A stretch of DNA of 64,000 bases from NCBI RefSeq assembly GCF_900115225.1, contig NZ_FOVR01000007.1, forward strand, positions 124,001-188,000, written 5' to 3'. This document shows positions 36,430 to 45,385 of the stretch, one piece after another. This stretch comes from Cohaesibacter marisflavi (GTDB taxonomy: Bacteria; Pseudomonadota; Alphaproteobacteria; Rhizobiales; Cohaesibacteraceae). How positions within the stretch are numbered: position 1 is the stretch's first letter; each line of letters opens with the position of its first letter. The translations under genes and the position numbers were made by a program. Under the pieces are notes generated by a model. That model was not told where the DNA came from. It saw nothing but the letters and a program-made list of their open reading frames with translations, and did no database searches.

Positions 36430-37608
36430 ATGCTAAACAGTCTCGATTTGCCTGGTCGCCCCGAAGACACCCGTGTTGTTGTTGCCATGTCTGGCGGCGT
36501 TGACTCGTCCGTCACTGCAGCGCTCTTGAAACATCAGGGCTATGATGTCATCGGCGTGACCATGCAGCTATATGATCATGGCAAGGCCATGCACCGTGTT
36601 GGCGCCTGCTGCGCTGGAACCGATATTCAGGACGCGCGCCGCGTGGCTGAACATCTGGGTATTCCCCATTATGTGCTCGATTATGAAAGCCGCTTCAAGG
36701 AAGCGGTGATTGATCGCTTTGCAGAAAGCTATCTGGCGGGCGAAACGCCTGTTCCGTGCGTGACCTGCAACCAGACGGTCAAATTCGAGGATCTTCTGGA
36801 AGCAGCCAAAGAGTTCGGGGCCGACTGCATGGCGACCGGCCACTATATTTCGTCCAAGATGGTGGGCAACCGCCGGGTGCTGTTCCGCCCTTCCGATGAG
36901 GATCGTGACCAGACCTATTTCCTGTTTGCCACCACTCAGGAACAGATCGACTTCCTGCGCTTTCCGCTGGGCGGCATGTCCAAGCCGGAAGCCCGCCAGC
37001 TCGCTCATGAGCTGGGGCTTGTGGTTGCGGACAAGAAGGACAGTCAGGATATCTGTTTCGTGCCAACGGGCAAATATACCGACATTATCGAACGCCTGCA
37101 TCCGGGGGCGGCCGAGCCAGGCAAGATCGTGCATATCGATGGCACGGTGCTGGGTGATCACAAGGGGATCATTCATTACACCGTCGGTCAGCGTCGCGGC
37201 CTTGGGGTTTCCTATGGGGGCGGACCGCTCTATGTGGTCAAGCTTGATCCGGAGCAGAAGCATGTGCTTGTCGGACCGCGCGAAGCGCTGGTTACCCGTC
37301 GGCTGAAGCTGCGCGATGTCAACTGGCTCGGTCTACAGACCTTTGCCGAATTCCCCGAAAGCGGGCTTGAAATCTATGCCAAGGTGCGCTCAACCCGTCC
37401 GCCCAAGGAAGCTTTGCTCTATGCTCTGCCCAACGGTGAGTTCGAAGTTGAACTGCTCGATGGCGAAGAAGGGGTTGCGCCGGGGCAGGCATGCGTCTTC
37501 TATGAAGGCCTTGCCAAGGAAGCTCAGCTTTGGGGCGGCGGCTGGATTGATCGCACCGTAACCGAGCTGGCCATTCCTGAAACGATTGGCGTTTCTGCCG
37601 CCGAGTAG
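36430..37608 (+). CDS. mnmA: tRNA-specific 2-thiouridylase MnmA
   Basis: Adds sulfur at position 2 of U34 in tRNA-Lys, -Glu and -Gln. PP-loop [17 protein letters not shown], first catalytic Cys in [18 protein letters not shown]-type block (MATGHYI), second catalytic Cys in [13 protein letters not shown], and the C-terminal barrel domain. 392 residues, a little longer than E. coli MnmA (368). ATG at 36430 (MLNSLDLPG) is preferred over a TTG at 36397. A strong terminator follows. Confidence 0.96.
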   Translation: MLNSLDLPGRPEDTRVVVAMSGGVDSSVTAALLKHQGYDVIGVTMQLYDHGKAMHRVGACCAGTDIQDARRVAEHLGIPHYVLDYESRFKEAVIDRFAESYLAGETPVPCVTCNQTVKFEDLLEAAKEFGADCMATGHYISSKMVGNRRVLFRPSDEDRDQTYFLFATTQEQIDFLRFPLGGMSKPEARQLAHELGLVVADKKDSQDICFVPTGKYTDIIERLHPGAAEPGKIVHIDGTVLGDHKGIIHYTVGQRRGLGVSYGGGPLYVVKLDPEQKHVLVGPREALVTRRLKLRDVNWLGLQTFAEFPESGLEIYAKVRSTRPPKEALLYALPNGEFEVELLDGEEGVAPGQACVFYEGLAKEAQLWGGGWIDRTVTELAIPETIGVSAAE

Positions 37609-37628
37609 GGCTTTGGGTATCTGAAATC

Positions 37629-37663
37629 AAAAAAGGCCGGTCCTGATGGGACCGGCCTTTTTG
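37629..37663. terminator. Terminator of mnmA, bidirectional
   Basis: AAAAGGCCGGTCC and GGACCGGCCTTTT around tgatg, flanked by A and T runs. Confidence 0.92.
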
Positions 37664-37689
37664 TTTGCTTGCTTTGGAATGTGCCTGCC

Positions 37690-38805
37690 TCAGGCCAACG
37701 TTGCCAGATGGGCGCGCTCGAAGGAGCTGATTGCGTCGATGCGATTGGTGCGCACTTTCGCCGCCCAAGCGGCATCGCTGATGAGCGCCCGTCCAACGGC
37801 AATGAGGTCGAATTCGTCGCGTTCCATGCGCCCGATCAGCTTTTCAAGGCCCGTCATGGTGGCATCTTCCCCGCCAAAGGACGACAGGAAGTCAGTGCTG
37901 AGGCCGACTGAGCCGACGCTGATGGTTGGCTTTCCGGTAAGCTTCTTGGCCCAGCCAGCAAAGTTGAGACCGTCTTCGCCATCCGCATCGGGGAATTCCG
38001 GTTCCCAGAAACGGCGCTGAGAGCAATGGAATATGTCGACACCAGCGTCAGCCAAAGCGGTCAGCCAGCTTTCCATCTCTGCCGGACTTTTGGCCAGCTT
38101 GGCTGTATAATCCTGTTGCTTCCACTGGCTGATACGCAGTATCAGCGGGAAAGCAGGGCCAATCGCCGCGCGACAAGCTTTGACGACTTCTAGCGCGAAG
38201 CGGGAGCGATCCAAGAGGCTATCGCCACCCCATGCATCGGTGCGCTTGTTGGTGCCTTCCCAGAAGAACTGGTCAATGAGATAGCCGTGGGCGCCGTGTA
38301 GCTCTGCCACGTCGAAGCCAAGATCCTTGGCACTTTTGGCTGAGGCAGCATAAGCGGCAATGGTGTCGGCGATATCGGCATCGCTCATGGTGTTGCCGCG
38401 CGGATCTCCCGGGCCAACCAGCCCTGAAGGGCTTTCCACCGGTGCACCGGGATCCCAATCACCACTGCGGGTAGAGCCCGTGTGCCAGATCTGCGGGCCC
38501 ATCGCGCCGCCAGCATCATGAACAGCGTCTATCACCTTCTGCCAACCGGCCAGGGCGTCTTTGCCGTGGAAAAAAGGAATATGAGGCTGATTGCGAGAGG
38601 CCGGGCGGTCGATCACGGTGCCTTCGGAAAGGATGAGGCCCACTTCTCCTTCAGCTCGGCGGCGATAATATTCCGCATTCTTCTCGTTGGGGACGCCCTC
38701 TGGGGCAAAATTGCGGGTCATGGGGGCCATGACGATGCGGTTTTTGAGATTGAGGGAGCCCATAGAGAAGGGGCGAAACAGGCTGCTTGTATCAATATCT
38801 GTCAT
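37690..38805 (-). CDS. NADH:flavin oxidoreductase (Old Yellow Enzyme family)
   Basis: FMN-dependent ene-reductase type enzyme; the substrate is unknown. 371 residues of TIM barrel with LFRPFSMGSLNLKNRIVMAPMTR at the start, PQIWHTGS (active-site His), ELHGAHGYLIDQFFWEGTNKR and the phosphate-binding GSVGL and AVGRALISDA. ATG at 38805 is chosen because MTDIDTSSLF is the usual start; the frame is open 25 more codons. No clear Shine-Dalgarno. Converges with mnmA on a shared terminator. Confidence 0.9.
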   Translation of the reverse strand: MTDIDTSSLFRPFSMGSLNLKNRIVMAPMTRNFAPEGVPNEKNAEYYRRRAEGEVGLILSEGTVIDRPASRNQPHIPFFHGKDALAGWQKVIDAVHDAGGAMGPQIWHTGSTRSGDWDPGAPVESPSGLVGPGDPRGNTMSDADIADTIAAYAASAKSAKDLGFDVAELHGAHGYLIDQFFWEGTNKRTDAWGGDSLLDRSRFALEVVKACRAAIGPAFPLILRISQWKQQDYTAKLAKSPAEMESWLTALADAGVDIFHCSQRRFWEPEFPDADGEDGLNFAGWAKKLTGKPTISVGSVGLSTDFLSSFGGEDATMTGLEKLIGRMERDEFDLIAVGRALISDAAWAAKVRTNRIDAISSFERAHLATLA

Positions 38806-39330
38806 CGTATCATAACTGTCTGTGGGGTTTGAAAGGCGTTGCGGGAGGAAAAGGGCAACGGGAAACCTTACTTCTTCCATAAGGTATTCACTGTATGGCC
38901 GGTTTCAATAGGTGGTCTGATGGGCGTTCTGTTTTCGCGGCGAGCCATCCTGCCATGAGGCGTCCACTGAGGGTAGGGTGTTGATAGAGGTATTTCGCAT
39001 GCGCCTTTTTTGCAACAAGCCACAAGATCTGGCAGGCATGGTAGTGCGGATGGTTGCTCTTTTCTCTCTCCGGCTGTATGAAGCCGCGAAACCAACCAAA
39101 AAGGGGTGTTTTTTGTCGCGCTATTCCGCATCAGAGAATGTAACCAGCGCCGCATCGGCTTTCATCAAGCAGATGCGGAACGGTCGTCCTGTGCGTTGAT
39201 CAGCCGCTCCTAAAGCTTGCTGCTGTCATACCAGGTCGATCTGGCTGGCAGCAAAATCTCCAACTTCCAAACATTCGGTCGAGATTTTGTCCTGCCCAAT
39301 CATCTATTCCAAGATGTTTGGCAAGACCTC
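38806..39330. other. Region without a convincing gene
   Basis: 525 bp between the divergent Old Yellow Enzyme and RNHCP genes. Short frames exist (for example 38978-39199 plus) but lack a ribosome site or a recognisable pattern. No tRNA, hairpin or repeat stands out; presumably promoters for both genes. Confidence 0.5.
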
Positions 39331-39870
39331 ATGTTTTACGACAAAAAAAACCACGGGCGGAGCAGCTTCCGCACCGATGACACCCCCTATCGCAAGAAAA
39401 GACAACACAAGACCAAACGGTGGCAGAACTCGGACAGGGAATTTCGATGCGCGCACTGCAAGCAGATGGTTTTTCTGACCTCTGACATGGGCACGGTTCA
39501 TCGCAACCATTGCCCCCATTGTTTGCATTCCCTGCATGTCGACACCAAACCGGGCAACCGTGCCTCCTTATGTCGGGCACGCATGGAACCGGTTGGCTTG
39601 ACCTGCAAGCATAATGGCTTTGACAAATATGGCCGGGAGCGGGGAGGCGATATCATGATCGTTCACCTGTGCACCGGCTGTGGCACGGTGAATATCAACC
39701 GCATAGCGGCTGATGATTGCTGTGAGTTGATCCTTGCGCTGTTTGAACAGTCCCTGATCATGGACCAGAGGCAGCGGCGTCTTATAAATGAAGCCGGTAT
39801 CCGGCTGCTGGACAGCCATGATGAGGAGCTTCTTCACATAGCTCTATTCGGCAAGAGATGGTCGCCATGA
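39331..39870 (+). CDS. RNHCP domain zinc-binding protein
   Basis: Named for its signature: here VHRNHCPHCLHSLHVDTKPGNR occurs at about residues 59-80 (quoted in part), with a preceding knuckle RCAHCKQMVF and a later one LCTGCGTVNINRIA, giving three CxxC-type pairs for zinc. RNHCP proteins are small and mostly known from Firmicutes; function is not established. The product has about 179 residues, with a basic N-terminal arm (KKRQHKTKRWQN) that may bind nucleic acid. The start is uncertain: the frame runs 38 codons further up, and the Shine-Dalgarno of ATG 39331 is weak. Confidence 0.78.
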   Translation: MFYDKKNHGRSSFRTDDTPYRKKRQHKTKRWQNSDREFRCAHCKQMVFLTSDMGTVHRNHCPHCLHSLHVDTKPGNRASLCRARMEPVGLTCKHNGFDKYGRERGGDIMIVHLCTGCGTVNINRIAADDCCELILALFEQSLIMDQRQRRLINEAGIRLLDSHDEELLHIALFGKRWSP

Positions 39871-39949
39871 GTTGGATGGGCAGCGTGGAGGATAGACCAA
39901 TGCGTTGCCCGTCTGTCAAACCGATCAATGGTATCGGAGCAGACCAAAG

Positions 39950-39975
39950 AAAAAGGCCGGGAAACCGGCCTTTTT
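39950..39975. terminator. Bidirectional terminator RNHCP gene / argE
   Basis: AAAAAGGCCGG, loop gaaa, CCGGCCTTTTT. Confidence 0.92.
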
Positions 39976-39995
39976 GTCGTGTCATACTGTGTTGT

Positions 39996-41201
39996 TCAGC
40001 CTTTATGAGGCTTTTCAAGCTCGTGTGTCAGCTCGTCAAGAAAGCCGAGGCAGAGATCCAGCTGATCGATATCAACGAATTCATTCGGCTTGTGTGCCTG
40101 CTTGATGGAGCCTGGACCAACGATGACCGACGGGATCTTGCCAATGGTCTCGAACACACCGCCTTCGGAGCCATACGACACCTTGCCGCCCCATTCGGGC
40201 ATAAGATGAGCGTGGCGTTCAAAGGCATCGGTGCCTCGTGCATCGCCCATGGCGGGATAGGCAAAGATCCTTTCCCACGTCACGCCGCTATTGGCCGCTT
40301 TGGAGGTCATCTTGGTCGCGATGTCGGCTTCAATGCCTTCAAGCAGCGCCTTCATGTCGCCTTCAGCATCCATACCACTGATCGAACGCAGCTCGAAGGT
40401 GAAGCTACAGTCGCTCGGCGTCACGTTGGTTGCCACGCCCCCCGTGATCATGGTGGTCAACATGGTGGCATGAGGCACTGTGAAATCCTTGTCAAACGGA
40501 CCTTCGACCTGATAGCGGTCTGCGCGTTCTGCGATGGTGCTGATCATACGTGAGGCATATTCCACCGCATTCACATGTTCTGGTGCGAAAGAAGAATGCC
40601 CCGACGTGCCCTTCACATGGGCGCGCATGGCGATTTTGCCTTTCTGGCCGGTGATGAGCTTCATTTCGGATGGCTCACCGATGATGGCTAGCTCGGGAGG
40701 CACATCCAGATCGGCCAACCAGCGCGCGATGGCAGGGGCTCCCAGACACCCTACTTCTTCATCATAGGAGAAGCAGATATAGATCGGGCGTTTGAGGTCA
40801 GCCGTGGCAAAGGAAGCCGCCGCCGCCAGCACGCAAGCGCCAAAGCCTTTCATGTCGCAGGCGCCGCGTCCATAGATGCGACCTTCTCTCTCATCGGCTG
40901 AGAAGGGGGGGGTCACCCAGCTGTCTTCTGTGGCCGGAACCACATCTGTATGGCCTGACAGCACCACACCGGGCACATCGGCCGGGCCAAACCGGGCAAC
41001 CAAATTGGCCTTGGTTCCTTCTTCATTGGGCAGGATCGTAACCTCTGCGCCCAATTTCTCGAGAGTTTCGGCTGCGTAGTCGATAAGCGCTCTGTTTGAA
41101 CGACTGGATACGGAATCATATCCAATCAAAGCCCCCAGATGCGCCTTGGCCTGTTCAAGGGCAGGATGCTGGAGCGCGGGGGCTTCGATGGTGAGGCTCA
41201 T
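39996..41201 (-). CDS. argE: Acetylornithine deacetylase-like M20 peptidase
   Basis: Hydrolyses the acetyl group from N-acetylornithine (arginine synthesis) or a related N-acyl amino acid. Zinc-site motifs of M20 enzymes are all present: VVLSGHTDVVPA, GRIYGRGACDMKGFGA, FSYDEEVGCLGA, IGEPSEM and the C-terminal VGPGSIKQAHKPNEF, typical of ArgE. 401 residues. It follows tctA by five bases, so it is translated from the transporter transcript. That context makes scavenging of an imported N-acyl compound as likely as a biosynthetic role. Confidence 0.88.
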   Translation of the reverse strand: MSLTIEAPALQHPALEQAKAHLGALIGYDSVSSRSNRALIDYAAETLEKLGAEVTILPNEEGTKANLVARFGPADVPGVVLSGHTDVVPATEDSWVTPPFSADEREGRIYGRGACDMKGFGACVLAAAASFATADLKRPIYICFSYDEEVGCLGAPAIARWLADLDVPPELAIIGEPSEMKLITGQKGKIAMRAHVKGTSGHSSFAPEHVNAVEYASRMISTIAERADRYQVEGPFDKDFTVPHATMLTTMITGGVATNVTPSDCSFTFELRSISGMDAEGDMKALLEGIEADIATKMTSKAANSGVTWERIFAYPAMGDARGTDAFERHAHLMPEWGGKVSYGSEGGVFETIGKIPSVIVGPGSIKQAHKPNEFVDIDQLDLCLGFLDELTHELEKPHKG

Positions 41202-41206
41202 TGGTC

Positions 41207-42688
41207 TCAAGCCTTTCTATTTCGGGATTTAAGGAATTCACGTCGGACAGTGAGCCCGACGACGAGGATAATCAGTGCGGCGAAAATCATCGTGATCGGA
41301 GAGGAAATCAGGACAGATGGATCTCCACGGGAAATTGCCAGTGCACGGCGCAGGTTTTCCTCGATCATCGGCCCGATGATGAAGGCGATGAGGAAGGGTG
41401 CTGCAGGGATGTTCAATAGGAACATGATGAAGCCGGTTACGCCCATGATGAGCAGAATGGCAACATCGAACATGCTGGAGGCGATGGAGTAGATGCCAAA
41501 CAGGCAGAGCAGCAGGACCACCGGAGCCAGCAGGGATTGTGGAACGCGGGCAACATGGGAGAAGCCGCGCATGATGACCTTCCCGGCAAAGAACAACAGT
41601 ACCGAGGAGAAGAGCATGCCGATGAACAGCATATAGACTTCGTGGATGTTGGTCTGGAACAGCAGCGGCCCGGGAGTGAGGCCCTGGATCATGAAGGCGC
41701 CGAGCATGACGCCGGTGATGACATCGCCGGGCACACCCAAGGCAAGCAGCGGGATCATGGTTGCACCGCAAGCCCCATTGTTGGCGGATTCGGAGGCGGC
41801 GATGCCTTCCAGCTCGCCCTTGCCGAAATTGTCACCATTCTTGGAGGTACGCTGCGCTTCGCCATAGGAGAAGAAAGCCGCAGCTGAAGGCCCGATGCCG
41901 GGGATTGCGCCCAGTACAGCACCGATGACGGAGCCGCGCAAAATGGATTTGACCGAGCCGATGAACTCGCTCCGGCTCACTTTCTGGTCGCCCAGCTTGG
42001 CGGCCTCATTCTTGTGCGCGGCGCGGAAGACGATGAGTTTGAGCAGTTCTGGCAGGGCAAACAGGCCGATCAGAACCGGTGCAACCGAGAGGCCAGCCTG
42101 CATGTCATCCGTGAAGGCAAAGCGGAAGGAGCCATAAAGGTCTTCGCCTGCGGTTGCGAGCAACAGGCCGAAGGTTGCCGAGATGAGGCCGAGCAGCAGA
42201 GAATTGCCCGAAACGCCAGCAACTGTGGTGAGGGCAAACAGCATCAGCATGAAATATTCCGGCGGTCCGACGCGCAGAGCCAGAATGGCCAGTGGGGCTG
42301 CCAGAAAGATCAGCGACAGGTTGGAGATGAAGTCGCCGATAACCGAGGAATAGAGCGCCATATTGAGCGCCTTGCCCGCCTTGCCCTGACGGGCAAGGGG
42401 ATAGCCATCAAGGGCGGTGCAGGCAGCTGAAGCGGTGCCGGGGGTCTTGATCAGGATAGCGGATACCGAGCCGCCATAGGTCGAACCCTTGTAGAGGGCG
42501 ACCAGCAGCAGGATGGAGGGAACCGGTTCCATATAGAAGGTAAAGGGCAAGGCGAGAGTAACTGCCATTGTGCCGGTCATGCCTGGAATGGCGCCAATGA
42601 TCACGCCGCCCCAGATGCCTGCGGCCATGATCAGGAGATTCTGCCAGGTAGCTACAGCCTGCAAGGCATAGAGAATGTCGTGTGCCAT
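41207..42688 (-). CDS. tctA: Tripartite tricarboxylate transporter large permease TctA
   Basis: The 12-helix inner-membrane permease of a TTT-family, binding-protein-dependent secondary transporter. 493 residues with both signature glycine-rich repeats: GVIIGAIPGMTGTMAVTLALPF near the start and GSVIGAVLGAIPGIGPSAAAFF near residue 265 (quoted in part), plus GACGATMIPLLALGVPGD. Operon tctC-tctB-tctA-argE. Substrate not evident from sequence. Confidence 0.95.
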   Translation of the reverse strand: MAHDILYALQAVATWQNLLIMAAGIWGGVIIGAIPGMTGTMAVTLALPFTFYMEPVPSILLLVALYKGSTYGGSVSAILIKTPGTASAACTALDGYPLARQGKAGKALNMALYSSVIGDFISNLSLIFLAAPLAILALRVGPPEYFMLMLFALTTVAGVSGNSLLLGLISATFGLLLATAGEDLYGSFRFAFTDDMQAGLSVAPVLIGLFALPELLKLIVFRAAHKNEAAKLGDQKVSRSEFIGSVKSILRGSVIGAVLGAIPGIGPSAAAFFSYGEAQRTSKNGDNFGKGELEGIAASESANNGACGATMIPLLALGVPGDVITGVMLGAFMIQGLTPGPLLFQTNIHEVYMLFIGMLFSSVLLFFAGKVIMRGFSHVARVPQSLLAPVVLLLCLFGIYSIASSMFDVAILLIMGVTGFIMFLLNIPAAPFLIAFIIGPMIEENLRRALAISRGDPSVLISSPITMIFAALIILVVGLTVRREFLKSRNRKA

Positions 42689-42700
42689 GAGTGTCTCCGA

Positions 42701-43210
42701 TCAGAAGCCAAATTGTTTGGTCAGAATGCCAACAGGGAATTGTGTGCCGAGCGCCGAGTGGAACACCAACTGAAGCACAATCGGCCCCAGTAGCGTCAGG
42801 CCAATGGCCCAATAGCGATAGTTCTTTTCGCCGGTCAGAAGGATCATCGCACCGGTCAGGGCCATCGAGGCAATCAGGAAACCGACATAGGGCAACAGCA
42901 GAACATAGGCGATAAAGACGACCATTGCGCCAATGAAGCGGGTGATCAGAACGCTTTTCGGGGCATGGTCGGTTTCAAGTGCCTCGCTCTCTACCGCACG
43001 CCCGAGAAGAGCCAGAACGAAGAGAAGCAGACCAAGGGCACAGCCGATTATGGAGACGGTGCGGGGCCACATATCCGGCGGTGGCGCAAAGCCTGGAATG
43101 AAGGCCGGGCGCGGTACGTACACCGGGATGAGGGCAAAAATGACAAAGGCGAAGAAGGCCGCAATCAGCAGCCCGCAGAACCATGGGCTACGAAGAAAGG
43201 AAGTGTGCAT
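42701..43210 (-). CDS. tctB: Tripartite tricarboxylate transporter small permease TctB
   Basis: 169 residues with four transmembrane segments (FCGLLIAAFFAFVIFALIPVY, SIIGCALGLLLFVLALLG, FIGAMVVFIAYVLLLPYVGF, IGLTLLGPIVLQLVFHSAL), the size and layout of TctB. 12 bp before tctA; an intercistronic hairpin separates it from tctC. Confidence 0.9.
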   Translation of the reverse strand: MHTSFLRSPWFCGLLIAAFFAFVIFALIPVYVPRPAFIPGFAPPPDMWPRTVSIIGCALGLLLFVLALLGRAVESEALETDHAPKSVLITRFIGAMVVFIAYVLLLPYVGFLIASMALTGAMILLTGEKNYRYWAIGLTLLGPIVLQLVFHSALGTQFPVGILTKQFGF

Positions 43211-43232
43211 GGCGGGAAGTCCCCAACAAAGG

Positions 43233-43259
43233 GCGTGGCCCTAATGGAAAGGGCCACGC
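43233..43259. terminator. Intercistronic hairpin tctC / tctB
   Basis: A perfect 10-bp stem (GCGTGGCCCT with AGGGCCACGC, loop aatggaa) without a T run, placed just before tctB. It probably protects the tctC message or reduces read-through, giving more binding protein than permease. Confidence 0.7.
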
Positions 43260-43315
43260 TTGCTGTCAGATGATGTAGAGTTTTTACTCTTCTTGTTCAG
43301 CAGATAGAGCGTTTC

Positions 43316-44290
43316 TTATTCCGGCAGGTAGCCGAATTTCTTGGCAAGGCCATGGAACAGGTCATACTGTTCTTTGGCATATTTGGTCATGTCAATTTTG
43401 CCCACGGTGGAGATGGAGCCACGACGGCCAGCCAGCTTCAACCAGGTTTCATCGGTAGCCACTTTGCCAAGAACTTCGTCCCATTTGGCGATGACGTTTT
43501 CTGGCAGACCCTTCGGCGCATAAAGAGCACTCCAGCCGGTGACCTGACCAGCCTGCTCATAGCCCAGCTCTGCTGCAGTCGGAGTATCTGGCAGTTTTGC
43601 CATGCGCTCCGGAGCAAAGACCATCAGGGCTTTCATGTCGCCGCTTTCGATATGCGGGATGAGGGACCCGGCAGAAACGGCAAGGAAGTCAACATGGCCA
43701 CCGAGCAGGGCGGTTGCCAGTGCGCCGCCACCTTTGTAAGGCACCAGAGTGGCTGCGGTCAGTGGGTCCATACCAGCATCAGACAACAGGGCCTGAGAGG
43801 TGAAACCGTCGATAGCCGTCGCGCCGGAAGCGGCATAGGTCATCGCACCATTGCTGTCTTTGACGGCTTTGAGAAGCTCTTCAACGCTGTTGTAAGGGGA
43901 ATCGCCCTTCACTGCGAGAATCATCGGGGTTGCTTCAAGCGCACCAAGGAAGGTGTAGGCGTCCCAGTTGACAGAAGCCTGCGGGTTGACAGCTGGGGTC
44001 AGTGCCATGCCAACGCGAGCCAGCAGCAGGGTGTAGCCATCTGGCTCTGCTTCTGAAACAGAACGGGCCCCGTTCATGCCGCCTGCGCCGGGTTTGTTGA
44101 CCACGGTGATCGGCTGTCCGAGATAGGTTTTGGCGGTTTCAGCAAGAGCGCGACCGGCAAGGTCGGATGCGCCACCCGGGCCATAAGGAATGGTGAGGGT
44201 AACAGCCTGGGTCGGGTAGCTGTCTTCGGCCATAGCTGCGCCAGTGAAAAGAGCGGTCGCCATCGCGAGGGCGGAAACAATTTTTTTCAT
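43316..44290 (-). CDS. tctC: Tripartite tricarboxylate transporter binding protein TctC
   Basis: Periplasmic solute receptor of the TTT transporter. 324 residues: signal peptide (MKKIVSALAMATALFTGAAMA-E), then Bug-family features YPTQAVTLTIPYGPGGASDLAGR, VVNKPGAGGMNGARSV, PDGYTLLL and MVFAPERMAKLPDTPTAAELG. Bug receptors bind carboxylates such as tricarballylate, citrate or amino acid derivatives; the ligand here is not determined. First gene of the operon, divergent from the LysR gene. Confidence 0.94.
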   Translation of the reverse strand: MKKIVSALAMATALFTGAAMAEDSYPTQAVTLTIPYGPGGASDLAGRALAETAKTYLGQPITVVNKPGAGGMNGARSVSEAEPDGYTLLLARVGMALTPAVNPQASVNWDAYTFLGALEATPMILAVKGDSPYNSVEELLKAVKDSNGAMTYAASGATAIDGFTSQALLSDAGMDPLTAATLVPYKGGGALATALLGGHVDFLAVSAGSLIPHIESGDMKALMVFAPERMAKLPDTPTAAELGYEQAGQVTGWSALYAPKGLPENVIAKWDEVLGKVATDETWLKLAGRRGSISTVGKIDMTKYAKEQYDLFHGLAKKFGYLPE

Positions 44291-44398
44291 GTTTTAATGA
44301 ACCTCTTAGACTGCGGTCCGAAAAAGACCTTTGGAAGGTGTTGGATAATCCACAAAAACTTTCTTTCACAGTATTCCCTTTTTTGCAAGAAAATAAGA

Positions 44399-44421
44399 CA
44401 GTATGCATATTTGTAATACTG
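44399..44421. promoter_or_regulatory. LysR-type operator
   Basis: CAGTAT, eleven bases, ATACTG: a perfect inverted repeat with the T-N11-A core of LysR-type boxes. A third CAGTAT half-site lies at 44369-44374, 30 bp away. It sits 12 bp before the regulator start codon and 109 bp before tctC. Confidence 0.7.
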
Positions 44422-44433
44422 AGGCAGATCAAA

Positions 44434-45345
44434 ATGATGAAAATCCGCGAATTGCAGGCGTTTGATGCTTATATCCGACTGGGCGGCATGCGCAGTGCTG
44501 CAGACGAGCTAGGGTTGAGCCAGCCGATGATCAGCCGGTTGTTGATGGCGCTTGAAACGCGGGTGGGATTTGCCCTGTTTTTGCGCAAGCGGAACAAGTT
44601 GATCCCTACGCCGGAGGCTTTCCAGTTTCATCAGACGGTGGTTCGGGGGCTGGAAAGCATCAGTGCCCTTTCCGAAGAAGCCAGCGCCATCGCCAACAAC
44701 CAGCGCGGGCATCTGGTCATCGCCGCGCAGCCCATTTTCTGTGACACATTTCTCATTGATGCCATTGCCGAGTTTCAGAAGACACATCCACATGTGAGCG
44801 TCAGACTGCGTGATACCGGCATGAGCGAAATCATGCGCATGGTGGCTGAGCGCAGCTGCGATTTCGCTCTCGGAATCACGCTGGATGCCGACCCCTATGG
44901 TGCTGATGTGACATCGCTGGCGATCTGTGAAGCGCGCTGTCTCATGCCCAAGGGGCACAAGCTGCAGCATCTGTCGGAAGTGTCCCTGCAGAATCTGAAA
45001 AGGGAAACCTTTGTGGATCTGGCGCCTGGCAGCCCACTGCGCACGCGTATCGACTATATGATGCAGTCCATCGAAGTGGAGCGGGCGATTGTTGCCGAAA
45101 CGCGCACCTTGCACGGGGTCGTGCGTTTGGTGGAGATGGGGGGGGGGTTGGCCATTGTTGACCCTGTTGCCTGTCTGCTGCTTGATGAGGACAAGGTCGT
45201 TGATTGTCCGTTGCTGCCATCCATCCGTTGGGATATCGCACAATTCGTGCCCAAGGATCGCCCCTTGAGCGGCATCGGTCTGGCCTTTGCGGAGGTGGTG
45301 GCTACCGAGATCGGGCGCTTGAAGACGGCCGGTGTGATCCTCTAG
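44434..45345 (+). CDS. LysR-family transcriptional regulator
   Basis: 303 residues: N-terminal winged helix-turn-helix (KIRELQAFDAYIRLGGMRSAADELGLSQPMISRLLMALE, quoted in part) and a periplasmic-binding-like effector domain (GHLVIAAQPIFCDTFLIDAIAEF). Divergent from tctCBA-argE, which it most likely controls in response to the imported compound or a product. Two adjacent ATGs at 44434/44437 follow GAGG. The inverted repeat CAGTAT-N11-ATACTG overlaps its ribosome-site region, suggesting autoregulation. Confidence 0.92.
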   Translation: MMKIRELQAFDAYIRLGGMRSAADELGLSQPMISRLLMALETRVGFALFLRKRNKLIPTPEAFQFHQTVVRGLESISALSEEASAIANNQRGHLVIAAQPIFCDTFLIDAIAEFQKTHPHVSVRLRDTGMSEIMRMVAERSCDFALGITLDADPYGADVTSLAICEARCLMPKGHKLQHLSEVSLQNLKRETFVDLAPGSPLRTRIDYMMQSIEVERAIVAETRTLHGVVRLVEMGGGLAIVDPVACLLLDEDKVVDCPLLPSIRWDIAQFVPKDRPLSGIGLAFAEVVATEIGRLKTAGVIL

Positions 45346-45385
45346 CCTTGAGCGTCCCGTGCCCGGTGCCACGGAACCGGAGAGA

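Noticed and set aside
38978-39199. 73-codon plus-strand frame
   Set aside because: No ribosome site, no recognisable pattern, and it does not resemble the neighbouring proteins in composition.
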